64,000 bases of DNA from Marilutibacter aestuarii (GTDB lineage Bacteria; Pseudomonadota; Gammaproteobacteria; Xanthomonadales; Xanthomonadaceae): assembly GCF_006546775.1 (NCBI RefSeq), contig NZ_VICE01000096.1, positions 1-64,000 on the forward strand, read 5' to 3'. Below are positions 23,289 through 35,631 of the stretch, one piece after another; the first letter of the stretch is position 1; each line of letters opens with the position of its first letter. The translations under genes and the position numbers were made by a program. The notes beneath the pieces are model-generated. The model was not told where the DNA came from. It saw only the letters and a list, made by a program, of their open reading frames with translations, and searched no databases.

Positions 23289-24026
23289 ATGACCCGATCC
23301 ACCGCCCACGGCCTGCGCCCGCTTCTGCTCGCCGCCGCCCTCGCCTTCGGAGCCCTGCCCACGATGACCGCACACGCCCAGTCCAGCACCCTGGCCAGCC
23401 CGGACGGCACCCTGCTGTCGGTGTCCGCCGTCGGCGAGGTCAGCCAGGCCCCCGACATCGCCCGTCTTTCGACCGGCGTGGTGACCCAGGCGCCGGACGC
23501 CAACGCCGCGATGCGCGCCAACGCCGAGCAGATGACCCGCGTGGTCGCGGCCCTGGAGGCGGCCGGCATCGCAGAACGCGACGTCCAGACCAGCGGCGTC
23601 AACCTCTATCCCCAGTACCGCCACGACGACGGCAGCGCTCCGACCATCACCGGCTACCAGGCCAGCAACACCGTGAATGTCACCGTGCGCGATCTGGGCA
23701 AGCTGGGACCGGTCATGGACACGCTGGTCGACGCCGGTGCCAACCAGGTCAACGGTCCGAGTTTCGACATCGACGACAAGACCGCCGCCCTGGACGAGGC
23801 GCGTCGCAAGGCGGTCGAACAGGCGCGCACGCGCGCCGCGATGTACGCCAGGACCCTGGGCCTGCGCGTGCGACGGATCGTCAGCATCAGCGAGGGCGGC
23901 GACATCGCCCGGCCGATGCCGGTCATGGCCATGGCCCGCGCCGAAAAGAGCTTCGACACGCCGATATCACCCGGCGAGAACACCTTGTCGGTCAATCTGG
24001 ACATCGTCTTCGAACTCGGTGACTGA
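23289..24026 (+). CDS. SIMPL (DUF541) domain periplasmic protein
   Basis: A 245-residue exported protein. The signal peptide ends near residue 30 (cleavage after AHAQ). The SIMPL/DUF541 domain follows: LLSVSAVGEVSQAPDIARLS, MTRVVAALEAAGIAERDVQT, YQASNTVNVTVRDLGKLG, then an alpha-helical LDEARRKAVEQARTRAAMYA and a final LSVNLDIVFEL strand. Homologues include BP26 (Brucella) and YggE, which are linked to oxidative-stress tolerance; the molecular role is unclear. The ATG has a GGAGA box. A 58-codon ORF begins 2 bp after its stop. Confidence 0.9.
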   Translation: MTRSTAHGLRPLLLAAALAFGALPTMTAHAQSSTLASPDGTLLSVSAVGEVSQAPDIARLSTGVVTQAPDANAAMRANAEQMTRVVAALEAAGIAERDVQTSGVNLYPQYRHDDGSAPTITGYQASNTVNVTVRDLGKLGPVMDTLVDAGANQVNGPSFDIDDKTAALDEARRKAVEQARTRAAMYARTLGLRVRRIVSISEGGDIARPMPVMAMARAEKSFDTPISPGENTLSVNLDIVFELGD

Positions 24027-24028
24027 GC

Positions 24029-24205
24029 ATGATGTCCGACCCGAACGCCGCTGGCGGCGAACCCGATCCCAAGCCGGGGCGCAACCCCGGCTATCCGGAG
24101 AAGAACCCGGACGACAAGGACGACAGCCGCAAGCCGCCGCCCCCTGATCCGGCCGAGGACGTCGACGCGCCGCCCGCGCGCGACGTCGACCACGACCCCG
24201 CCTAG
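24029..24205 (+). CDS. Small acidic proline-rich hypothetical protein
   Basis: A 58-residue ORF beginning with two ATG codons, 2 bp after the SIMPL stop. The composition is low-complexity: Asp, Pro, Lys and Gly, with no hydrophobic core, so it would be disordered. Third positions are strongly G/C and there is no competing ORF of interest, which suggests it may be real and co-translated. No family is recognised. It could equally be a chance frame. Confidence 0.45.
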   Translation: MMSDPNAAGGEPDPKPGRNPGYPEKNPDDKDDSRKPPPPDPAEDVDAPPARDVDHDPA

Positions 24206-24372
24206 GTCGCATCGCCCGCTGTGCGGGGCGCGTGGCGCCGGGTTGCCCGAACGGGCGGCCGGCGCCCCGCGCATCGGTCCGGACGTTGCGTCCATCGCCC
24301 CCGGTCCTGGCGCCAACCCCGTTTGCCATTGCCATCCGTTCACCCCTCCACAACCCGTGAAGGAGGTGCAGC

Positions 24373-25065
24373 ATGGCCCACGCATTCCCTCTTGGCGCGA
24401 CGCGCCCCACCCGTCCCGCCGCGACCCCGGGCCAGCGGCCCGATGCCACCCGCGTGCTGGCCCAGGCCGGCGTGCTCGTCGTCCATGCCGCCGCCCTGAT
24501 GATGCTGCTGACGCCGGCGCGGATCAGCCTGCCGGAGCCGCCGGCCCGGGAAATGACGATCCTGCTCCCGCCCCCGCTGCACCAGCCGCCGCCCCCGGTC
24601 GCCGTGGCTCCGCGGGTGCCCGACCGCGTTCCGGTCGCACCGGCGCCGGTGCCGCGGCAACCGCCGCCGATCGTGATCGCCGACCCGTCGCCGTTCGACC
24701 TCCCGGCCCTGCCGGACACGATGACCGGCGACGCCGTGCCGGACCTCGACACCGGGCCGTCGATCGACAGCGCGCCCGACCTGTCGCCGATGACGGGCGC
24801 GAGCCTGGCCTATGCCGACGCCCCCGCGCCGCGCTATCCGCCCCGGGCGGTGCGCGAGGGACGCAGCGGCACGGTCCTGCTCGACATCACCGTCGGCACC
24901 GATGGCAAGCCCCTGGAGGTGAGCATCGCCCGCAGCAGCGGACATCGCGACCTGGACCAGGCGGCCCTGCGGCAGGTGCTTCGCCACTGGCGCTTCCAGC
25001 CGGCGATGCGCGGTGGCCATGCCGTCGTCGCGATCGGCCGGGTCCCGGTGGACTTCAGGCTGTAG
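24373..25065 (+). CDS. TonB-like energy transducer protein
   Basis: A 230-residue protein with TonB layout: a cytoplasmic N-terminus, one membrane helix (about 29-47, VLAQAGVLVVHAAALMMLL), a long Pro-rich periplasmic spacer (about 55-125), and a C-terminal TonB domain (about 150-230; APRYPPRAVREGRSGTVLLD, then AALRQVLRHWRFQPA). Such proteins couple proton-motive force from ExbB/ExbD to outer-membrane receptors; no exbBD or receptor lies nearby. A GAAGGAGGT Shine-Dalgarno sits 8 bp upstream. Confidence 0.9.
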   Translation: MAHAFPLGATRPTRPAATPGQRPDATRVLAQAGVLVVHAAALMMLLTPARISLPEPPAREMTILLPPPLHQPPPPVAVAPRVPDRVPVAPAPVPRQPPPIVIADPSPFDLPALPDTMTGDAVPDLDTGPSIDSAPDLSPMTGASLAYADAPAPRYPPRAVREGRSGTVLLDITVGTDGKPLEVSIARSSGHRDLDQAALRQVLRHWRFQPAMRGGHAVVAIGRVPVDFRL

Positions 25066-25072
25066 GGCGAAG

Positions 25073-25094
25073 GGGGCGGCGCCAGCGCCGCCCC
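25073..25094. terminator. Bidirectional hairpin between tonB-like gene and rlmH
   Basis: A 10-bp GC-only stem, GGGGCGGCGC/GCGCCGCCCC, closes directly against the rlmH stop codon and 7 bp after the tonB-like stop. It has no U-tract. It is placed to separate the two convergent genes. Confidence 0.5.
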
Positions 25095-25565
25095 TCAGGC
25101 CCGGTGGTAAGGGTGGTTGGCGAGCATCGCCGCCGCCCGGTACAACTGCTCGGCGACCACCAGCCTCACCAGCATGTGCGGCAAGGTCGCCGCGCCCAGT
25201 GACCAGCTCTCGTCCGCCTGCGCCAGCACCTCCGGGGCGTGGCCTTCCGGGCCGCCGATCAGGAACGCGAGGTCGCGACCCTGTCCGCGCCAGTGCTCCA
25301 GGCGCTGCGACAGCTGTTCCGAGCTCCAGGGTTTGCCGCGCCCGTCCAGGGTCACCACCCAGGCCTGCCGGGGCAGCGCGGCCAGCACGCGGCCGCCTTC
25401 GTCCTGCATCGCGCGGGCCGCGTCGCGGTTCTTGCCGCGCAGGCCCGGCGCGACTTCGGCCAGTTCCAGCGGCAGCCAGTGCGACAGGCGCTTGCGGTAT
25501 TCCTCGAAGCCCTCGGCCACCCAGGCCGGGGCACGTTCGCCGACGGCGATCAGTCGTGCCTTCAT
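25095..25565 (-). CDS. rlmH: 23S rRNA (pseudouridine1915-N3)-methyltransferase
   Basis: SPOUT-class methyltransferase acting on pseudouridine 1915 in helix 69 of 23S rRNA. At 156 residues it is the family length. The start MKARLIAVG, the knot segment FLIGGPEGHAPEV and the C-terminal SLGAATLPHMLVRLVVAEQLYRA... region with HPYHRA at the end are diagnostic. ATG 25565 fits homologues. rlmH normally follows rsfS directly; here phoX on the other strand lies between them. Confidence 0.97.
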   Translation of the reverse strand: MKARLIAVGERAPAWVAEGFEEYRKRLSHWLPLELAEVAPGLRGKNRDAARAMQDEGGRVLAALPRQAWVVTLDGRGKPWSSEQLSQRLEHWRGQGRDLAFLIGGPEGHAPEVLAQADESWSLGAATLPHMLVRLVVAEQLYRAAAMLANHPYHRA

Positions 25566-25686
25566 GCGGCCATGGTAGCGGTCCGCGGTCACGGATCGGA
25601 ACTTTGCAATCCAGGCGTCATCCGGGCGTTATCCAGCCCACGCAGCATCGGGCACTCCCCCGTCCCAGCCCCGCAGGAGTTCCCCG

Positions 25687-27261
25687 ATGCAAGACGCAGA
25701 TCTCTCCCGCCGCCAGGTCCTCAAGGGCAGCGCCGCCGCGATGGCGGTCGGCGCCATTGGCAGCCTCGGCGCGCTGCAGTCCCGCCAGGCCCAGGCCCAC
25801 GGCCGCCGCGATCCGGTGCAGATGGCGCCGGTCCCGAGTCCCTTCGGTCGCCTCGCGCCCGTCGCCGACCTGACCACCGGCCTGCCCCTGCTGCAGTTGC
25901 CGCGCGGCTTCAGCTACCGCTCCTTCGGCTGGAGCGGCGACGCCATGGCCGACGGCCAGGCCTGCCCCGACCGCCATGACGGCATGGCCGTCGTGCGCGC
26001 CTATCCCCAGGGCTGCCCCGGCTTCCCCGGCCGTGGACGCGGCCACGCCGGTGGACGCGGTCGCGGCCGTCGCCCGGCGCCCGAACTCGTGCTGGTGCGC
26101 AACCACGAACGCGGCGCGGTCTCGCCGATACAGGCGCCGGGCATGTACGACACCGGCGACCTCGGCGGCGGCCAGCGCGCCGGCGGTGGCACCACCAACC
26201 TGCTGTGGCGCGAGGGCGAATGGGTCGACATGGCCCCGAGCCTGGGCGGCACCCTGGTCAACTGCGCGGGCGGCCTGACCCCGTGGGGTACCTGGCTGAG
26301 CTGCGAGGAGATCAAGACCGACCTGCAGTCCAGCGAAGGCAAGAAGCACGGCTACGTGTTCGAAGTGCATCCGGAAGCCGAGCGCACCACCGGCCGTCCG
26401 CTGGTGGGCCTGGGTCGCTTCAGCCACGAGGCAGTGGCGGTCGACCCGCGCACCGGCATCGTCTACCTGACCGAGGATGACCGCAACAAGGCCGGCCTGT
26501 ACCGATTCGTCCCCAACGACCGGTTCGGCCGCCCCGGCTCGCTGGAGAACGGTGGCCGCCTGCAGGCCGCGCGGGTGCGGCGGCGCCCCAACGCCGACCT
26601 CACCGTGGCCGCTGTGGGCGATCGCTACATGCTCGAATGGGTGGACATCGCCGAACCCGACCTGGGTGCGATCGCGGCGCCGTCGGGCTACCCCGACATC
26701 GGCACGGGCGAGACGCTGAGCGGACCGTTCGCGCAGGGTTGGGCCGAGGGCGGCCTGCGCATGAGCCGCGGCGAGGGCATCTGGTACGCCCACGGCAAGA
26801 TGTTCATCGTCGACACCGCCACCGGCGTCGATGCCCAGGGCCGTCGTGGTCGCGGTCGCGGTGCGGTGTGGGTGCTTGACCTCTACAGCCAGCAGCTCAC
26901 CGCCCTGTACGTCAGCGGCGACCAGCTGGCGGGCAACAATCCCGACAACATCACGGTCAGTCCGCGCGGCGGCGTGGTCCTGTGCGAGGACGGCGGCGAG
27001 AGTCCGGACGAGTACGGCCCGGGCGCCCGCCTGCTCGGGCTCACCCGTCGCGGCGAAGCCTGGTACCTGTGCAAGAACAACGTGGAGCTGACCGCTTCGC
27101 AGATCGCCGGCGCCGGCAAGCAGGTCCCCGAGGGCGACTACCGCGGCAGCGAGTTCTGCGGCGCCTGCTGGGATCCGATCGGCCGCACCCTGTTCGTGAA
27201 CATCCAGTCGCCCGGCATCACCCTGGCCATCACCGGACCGTGGTGGTTCGGCGGCCTCTGA
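25687..27261 (+). CDS. PhoX family (DUF839) phosphatase-like protein, Tat-exported
   Basis: A 524-residue exported protein. It starts with a twin-arginine signal (SRRQVLKG, then a hydrophobic stretch to about residue 36). The rest is the DUF839/PhoX beta-propeller: VLVRNHERG, GGTTNLLW, TPWGTWLSCEEI, GRFSHEAVAVDPRTGIVYLTED, NPDNITVSPRGGVVLCEDG and a C-terminal GACWDPIGRTLFVNIQSPG. PhoX enzymes are calcium/iron-dependent alkaline phosphatases, so extracytoplasmic phosphate release is likely but substrate is unproven. Oddity: two Gly/Arg-rich insertions (residues 113-132 and about 385-393) in loops. A GGAG box precedes ATG. Confidence 0.88.
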   Translation: MQDADLSRRQVLKGSAAAMAVGAIGSLGALQSRQAQAHGRRDPVQMAPVPSPFGRLAPVADLTTGLPLLQLPRGFSYRSFGWSGDAMADGQACPDRHDGMAVVRAYPQGCPGFPGRGRGHAGGRGRGRRPAPELVLVRNHERGAVSPIQAPGMYDTGDLGGGQRAGGGTTNLLWREGEWVDMAPSLGGTLVNCAGGLTPWGTWLSCEEIKTDLQSSEGKKHGYVFEVHPEAERTTGRPLVGLGRFSHEAVAVDPRTGIVYLTEDDRNKAGLYRFVPNDRFGRPGSLENGGRLQAARVRRRPNADLTVAAVGDRYMLEWVDIAEPDLGAIAAPSGYPDIGTGETLSGPFAQGWAEGGLRMSRGEGIWYAHGKMFIVDTATGVDAQGRRGRGRGAVWVLDLYSQQLTALYVSGDQLAGNNPDNITVSPRGGVVLCEDGGESPDEYGPGARLLGLTRRGEAWYLCKNNVELTASQIAGAGKQVPEGDYRGSEFCGACWDPIGRTLFVNIQSPGITLAITGPWWFGGL

Positions 27262-27304
27262 CGGCGGTTGCGCATGGCGCAACGCGCGGCATGCGCAGGA
27301 ACGG

Positions 27305-27335
27305 GAACGGCGCCCCAGGGGCGCCGTTCTCATTC
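27305..27335 (+). terminator. Rho-independent terminator after phoX
   Basis: GAACGGCGC/GCGCCGTTC stem, extended inward by CC/GG, with a three-base loop, followed by TCTCATT. It lies 43 bp after the phoX stop and also serves as the boundary to the convergent rsfS. Confidence 0.7.
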
Positions 27336-27370
27336 AGATCCGGGATCGACGTGCGCGACGCCCGCGCAGT

Positions 27371-27790
27371 CTACTGCGCCTGTTCGGCCTCCTCGGCCTC
27401 GTCGTCGCCCGGCGGCTGGTCGCCCACCGTCCACAGGCGCTCGAGCGCGTAGAACTCACGCACCCGCGGCAGCATCACGTGCACGATCACGTCGGCCAGG
27501 TCGACAAGCACCCATTCGGCCTCGCGCTCGCCTTCCACGCCCAGCGGCATGACGCCCAGGCCCTTGGCGAACTTCACCACTTCGTCGGCGATCGACTTGA
27601 CGTGGCGCGTCGAGGTGCCCGACACGACGACCATGTAGTCGGTGACGCTGCTCTTGCCGCGCACGTCGATCTCGACGGCGTCCTTGCCCTTGAGCTCCTC
27701 GATCGCGGATCGGACCACGTCGAGCAGTTTGTCGACGGACGGCGGCGGATCGGGAAGGCGGGTCTTGATGACGTGGGCTTGGTTGCTCAA
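27371..27790 (-). CDS. rsfS: Ribosomal silencing factor RsfS
   Basis: Binds ribosomal protein uL14 and blocks subunit joining in starvation. It has 139 residues: DKLLDVVRSAIEELKGKDAVEIDVRG, DYMVVVSGTSTRHVKSIADEV, then EWVLVDLADVIVHVMLPRVREFYALERLW. The acidic C-terminal tail (about 20 residues) is longer than in E. coli. The start appears to be TTG (27790), since no ATG or GTG gives a full N-terminus; the Shine-Dalgarno is weak. It lies 39 bp after nadD in the same direction, in the leuS-lptE-holA-nadD-rsfS series. Confidence 0.95.
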   Translation of the reverse strand: MSNQAHVIKTRLPDPPPSVDKLLDVVRSAIEELKGKDAVEIDVRGKSSVTDYMVVVSGTSTRHVKSIADEVVKFAKGLGVMPLGVEGEREAEWVLVDLADVIVHVMLPRVREFYALERLWTVGDQPPGDDEAEEAEQAQ

Positions 27791-27829
27791 GTGGTCGGCT
27801 CTGGAACGGTTCGGGGGAGTTGGCCGCGA

Positions 27830-28522
27830 TTATACCTGCTGGGAGGACGCTCCCGGCGATGCGCCCGACGCCGGTTCAGCTTCCGCGCCGTACAGGCGAT
27901 GCCGACGGATGTAGGCGGCGACGCCCGCGGGCACCTGCGCCTCCCAGGGCCCGCCCTGGGCAATCGCGCGGCGGATCGCGCTGGCCGAATGCGGGTGCAG
28001 CGGCTGGTCCAGCCGCAGCACGCGGCCGGCCGGGCTCGCGCGCAGGGCCTCCACCGAGTCCGCCCAGCGCCCCGCCAAGGCCGCGCGCAGGGTCTCCGGC
28101 AGCGCGCCGTCGAGGCGTGTGCCGGGGCGCTCGGCGACCATGAAGTGGGCCAGTTCGAACAAGGCCTGCCATTCCTTCCAGCCCGGCAGGCCGAGGAAGC
28201 TGTCGGCGCCCAGCAGCAGGACCACCGGGCGCCGCCCACCGATCTCGTCGCGCAGGCCGCGCAGGGTATCGACCGACCACGAACGCCCCTCGCGCTCCAG
28301 CTCCCTGCGATCGACCGCCATGCCGGGCTCGCCCTCGACGGCGATGTCGAGCATGCGCGCCCGGTGCGCGGCACTCGCGCCAGGGGGCGCGCGATGGGGT
28401 GGATCGGCCGCCGGCATCAGGTGCACCGGAGCGCGGAGCACATCGCGCCCGTTGCGGGCGATCGCCAGGTGGCCCAGATGGACCGGGTCGAATGTGCCAC
28501 CGTAGATCAGCCAGGGCTCCAT
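27830..28522 (-). CDS. nadD: Nicotinate-nucleotide adenylyltransferase
   Basis: Adenylates nicotinate mononucleotide in NAD synthesis. It has 230 residues, with the nucleotidyltransferase GGTFDPVHLGHL motif at the N-terminus (about residues 8-19), a PPHR segment, and the SATxIR-like SASAIRRAIAQG motif near the C-terminus. An Ala/Gly/Ser-rich tail of about 20 residues is extra. It starts 8 bp downstream of the holA stop. Confidence 0.95.
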   Translation of the reverse strand: MEPWLIYGGTFDPVHLGHLAIARNGRDVLRAPVHLMPAADPPHRAPPGASAAHRARMLDIAVEGEPGMAVDRRELEREGRSWSVDTLRGLRDEIGGRRPVVLLLGADSFLGLPGWKEWQALFELAHFMVAERPGTRLDGALPETLRAALAGRWADSVEALRASPAGRVLRLDQPLHPHSASAIRRAIAQGGPWEAQVPAGVAAYIRRHRLYGAEAEPASGASPGASSQQV

Positions 28523-28530
28523 GCGCGCCT

Positions 28531-29583
28531 TCAGACGGGCGTGGCGACCAGCAGCCGCACGGCCTTGGCATCGGCAACGGCCAGCAGCAGGCGCTCCAGT
28601 CCCAGCCAGGGATCGCCCGGGGCGCGGCCCTTGACCATGCGATCGACCTTGCCGGCCACGCCGACGAAGGCTTCCCAGCGCGGCGCGGCGTGCCGCTGCA
28701 GCGCGCGGCGGTAGACCGACTGCTTGGAATCCCAGATCCGCTGCGCCTTGAACTCCGCCGACAGGTTGCCTCCACTGGCGGAAACGCGCGCCAATGCGGC
28801 GGCGCGCTGCAACTCCATCACCACCATGCCCATCAGCGCGGGCACGGCCGCGCCCTCGGCGCGCAGGCCCGCGAGCATCCGCGAGACCAGGGCAGGCTCC
28901 CCGTTCATCGCCGCGTCGAGCAGGCGAAACACGTCATAGCGGGCGGCGTCGGCCACCAGCGAATGCATCCGCGCGACGTCCAGCGGCGCGTCGTCGCCCC
29001 GGGCCAGCAGCGCCAGTTTCTCGATCTCCTGCGCGGCGGCGAGCAGGTTGCCCTCCACCCGGTCGGCCAACAGCTGCACGGCATCACGGTCGGCGACCAG
29101 GCCATGGCTGCGCAGGCGGCGCTCGATCCATTCGGGCAGTTCGTGCGGCTTGGTCGCCCAGGCGATGGCGACGTGGCCCACCCGGCCAATGGCGTCGCTC
29201 CACTTGCCGGCGTGCTTCTTGCTCCACTCGCCGGCGGTGACCAGCAGGATCACGTCCGCAGGCGGCGCGGCGCAGAAATCGGCGATCACCGCGGCGCCGT
29301 CCTTGCCGGGCTTGCCGGTGGGCAGGCGCAGTTCGACCAGGCGTCGACTCGCGAACAGGCTGGGCGCGTTGAACGTGGCTTCCAGACGCGCCCAGTCGGG
29401 CTCGCGCTGGTTGCCCTCGGCTTCGAACACCTCGCGCTCGTCGATGCCCTGGGCCCGCGCCGCGGCGCGCACCGCATCGGCGGCCTCCAGGACCCGCAGG
29501 GGTTCCGGGCCTGCGATCAGGTAAGCCGGCCTCAGGGGCTCGGATTCGAGCCGGGCCGCCAATTGCTCCGGCTTGAGCTCCAC
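28531..29583 (-). CDS. holA: DNA polymerase III subunit delta
   Basis: The clamp-loader delta subunit, which opens the beta clamp. It has 350 residues: MELKPEQLAARLESEPLRPA at the N-terminus, YLIAGPEPLRVLEAADAVR in place of the Walker region, and a helical collar domain with RRALQRHAAPRWEAFV near the end. The start codon is GTG (29583), 5 bp after the lptE stop. Position between lptE and nadD is the standard proteobacterial order. Confidence 0.95.
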   Translation of the reverse strand: MELKPEQLAARLESEPLRPAYLIAGPEPLRVLEAADAVRAAARAQGIDEREVFEAEGNQREPDWARLEATFNAPSLFASRRLVELRLPTGKPGKDGAAVIADFCAAPPADVILLVTAGEWSKKHAGKWSDAIGRVGHVAIAWATKPHELPEWIERRLRSHGLVADRDAVQLLADRVEGNLLAAAQEIEKLALLARGDDAPLDVARMHSLVADAARYDVFRLLDAAMNGEPALVSRMLAGLRAEGAAVPALMGMVVMELQRAAALARVSASGGNLSAEFKAQRIWDSKQSVYRRALQRHAAPRWEAFVGVAGKVDRMVKGRAPGDPWLGLERLLLAVADAKAVRLLVATPV

Positions 29584-29587
29584 CGTA

Positions 29588-30214
29588 TCAGCCGCCTTCG
29601 TCGCCGCTCTCGGCGGACGGGGTGGGCTCGGCGACCGGCGTCGCCGCCGGGGACGGCGCTGCGTCGCCGGGGGCGTCGCCGCCCTCTGCTGCCGTCGGTG
29701 CCTCGCCCATCAACGCGCCCGGCTCGCGGCGGGCGACCGCGTCGATGCGGCGCAGGATCGAGGCGGACATCTCGCGCCGCAGCTCCTTGACCAGGATGTC
29801 GCGCTCGCCCTCGGTGCCAACGGAGTTGGTGGGCACCGAGATGTAGTCGCGCGAAAGCTCGACGGCCTGGCGCGGCACCAGCACGGTGCCGTCAGCCGAG
29901 CGCACTTCGAAGATCGTCGCGTAGCGCAGGCTGTACTCCTGTGCGCGGCCGAAGGCATCGACGCTGATCGGGGTGTCGCCCCAGCGCTCGGCCACCAGGT
30001 CGAGCACGGCGGTGTCGGTCTGGTCCGGCAACGCGAGCTCGGCGCCGGCGCGCTCGATGGAGCGCGACAGGCTCTCGGCCAACGGACTGTACCGGTCGGC
30101 CGAGACCACCCGCACCGGGCCGAGGTCGGGGGGCAGGACGAGCGCGTCGCGCAGATGGAAGCCGCAGGCCGGAAGGGCCAGCACGAGGACGACAACAAGG
30201 AGGCGTAGGGTCAT
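29588..30214 (-). CDS. lptE: LPS-assembly lipoprotein LptE
   Basis: The outer-membrane lipoprotein plugging the LptD barrel in LPS export. It has 208 residues. The signal peptide ends in a LPAC lipobox, followed by GFHLRDALVLP, the family N-terminus. Conserved QEYSLRYATIFEVR and RDYISVPTNSVGTEGERDIL follow. The last 40 residues are an Ala/Pro/Gly/Glu-rich disordered tail, longer than in E. coli. It is located directly after leuS in the same direction. Confidence 0.94.
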   Translation of the reverse strand: MTLRLLVVVLVLALPACGFHLRDALVLPPDLGPVRVVSADRYSPLAESLSRSIERAGAELALPDQTDTAVLDLVAERWGDTPISVDAFGRAQEYSLRYATIFEVRSADGTVLVPRQAVELSRDYISVPTNSVGTEGERDILVKELRREMSASILRRIDAVARREPGALMGEAPTAAEGGDAPGDAAPSPAATPVAEPTPSAESGDEGG

Positions 30215-30284
30215 TCGCGAAGTCTGGACGAGGCCGGCAACGGCGGCAAGCCACTGCCGTTCAGCCAGCGGTGGCGGGAACGCC

Positions 30285-34589
<4,305 letters not shown>

Positions 34590-34593
<4 letters not shown>

Positions 34594-34844
34594 TGGACGG
34601 CGAGTGGTTCGGCTACGCCGCCGCCACGCTGACCACCGTCGCGTTCGTGCCGCAGGCCCTCAAGACGATCCGCAGCCGTGACACCCACAGCCTGTCGCTG
34701 GGCATGTACGTGGTGTTCACGGTAGGCATCGGCTTCTGGCTGGCCTACGGCATCCACCTGGGCTCATGGCCGATGATCGCCTGCAACACACTCACCCTGG
34801 GCCTGGCCGGGACGATCCTGGCGATGAAACTGCGCTACGGCTGA
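34590..34844 (+). CDS. SemiSWEET family (PQ-loop) transporter
   Basis: An 84-residue protein with three transmembrane helices, one triple-helix bundle of the SWEET/SemiSWEET type. The PQ-loop lies in AFVPQALKTIRSRDTHSLSL. SemiSWEETs dimerise to move sugars down a gradient. Two ATG codons in tandem (34590, 34593) overlap the amidohydrolase stop, so the pair is translationally coupled. Its 3' end overlaps the convergent DUF998-like gene by 10 bp. Confidence 0.92.
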
Positions 34845-35434
34845 GGCGCGCGCGCCGCGAACGTCGCGGTCGCGGCCAGGCTGGCGAACCACAGCACGAA
34901 TGCCAGGCGCTGGGCGGCGCCCACCGGCACCAGGCCCGGCAGCAGCAGCGCCGCGACCGGCACCAGCAGGGCCGCCAGCGCGAGCGGCCAACGCAACGCG
35001 CGCAGCGCCGGTACCCGTCCGACGCCCGACGCCAGCAACAGCGCACCCGGGGCGAACGCCACCCACCACAGCGACCAGGCGGCCGCGTGGTGCCGGTTGG
35101 CCTCGGCGACCACGCTCGAGGCGTCCAGCGCGAACAGCCCCTGCCCGGCGAAGGCCAGCGCCGACAACAGCCACAGCGCCAGTCCCACCCGGAGCGGCCA
35201 GGCAGCGGTATCGCGGCCGCCACGCAACGCGAACATGGCGACGGCCAGCAGCAGTCCGGGCACCACGAAGGCCAGGAGGTTGAAGGCCAGGGCGCGTGCA
35301 TCCCCGCTTGCTCCCAGCAGGGCCGGCGCGTGGCGCCAGTGCGAGTAGCCTTCGAGCGCGGCGCCAAAGCCCGCCAACGCGAGCACGAACAGGGCCAGGG
35401 CCGCCCAGGCCATGCGATGCGCATGTCGAACCAT
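34835..35434 (-). CDS. DUF998-like integral membrane protein
   Basis: A 199-residue protein with about six hydrophobic helices and very few polar loops. The order is a short N-terminus with MAWAALALFVLALAGFGA, a loop EGYSHWRHAPALLGA, and FNLLAFVVPGLLLAVAMFA. This resembles DUF998 membrane proteins, but the assignment rests on topology and loop pattern. ATG 35434 follows GGAGG at about 6 bp. It is convergent with, and overlaps, the SemiSWEET gene. Confidence 0.75.
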   Translation of the reverse strand: MVRHAHRMAWAALALFVLALAGFGAALEGYSHWRHAPALLGASGDARALAFNLLAFVVPGLLLAVAMFALRGGRDTAAWPLRVGLALWLLSALAFAGQGLFALDASSVVAEANRHHAAAWSLWWVAFAPGALLLASGVGRVPALRALRWPLALAALLVPVAALLLPGLVPVGAAQRLAFVLWFASLAATATFAARAPQP

Positions 35435-35631
35435 GGAAACGCCTCCAGATGAATGCCGGCCCGCCCGGGCACGGCGGCGCTTGCGCGACGCGCCGCCCAT
35501 GGGCACGGGAGGGCGATAATCTACACCCCTGCCCTGTACCCTGCGTGCCAATGCGTCGCCCGCGTGCCCGCCGGGATTGGAATGCGCCGGCACCGCCACC
35601 ATGTCGGGCGCAACGCTCACCGGAAGCCGCC

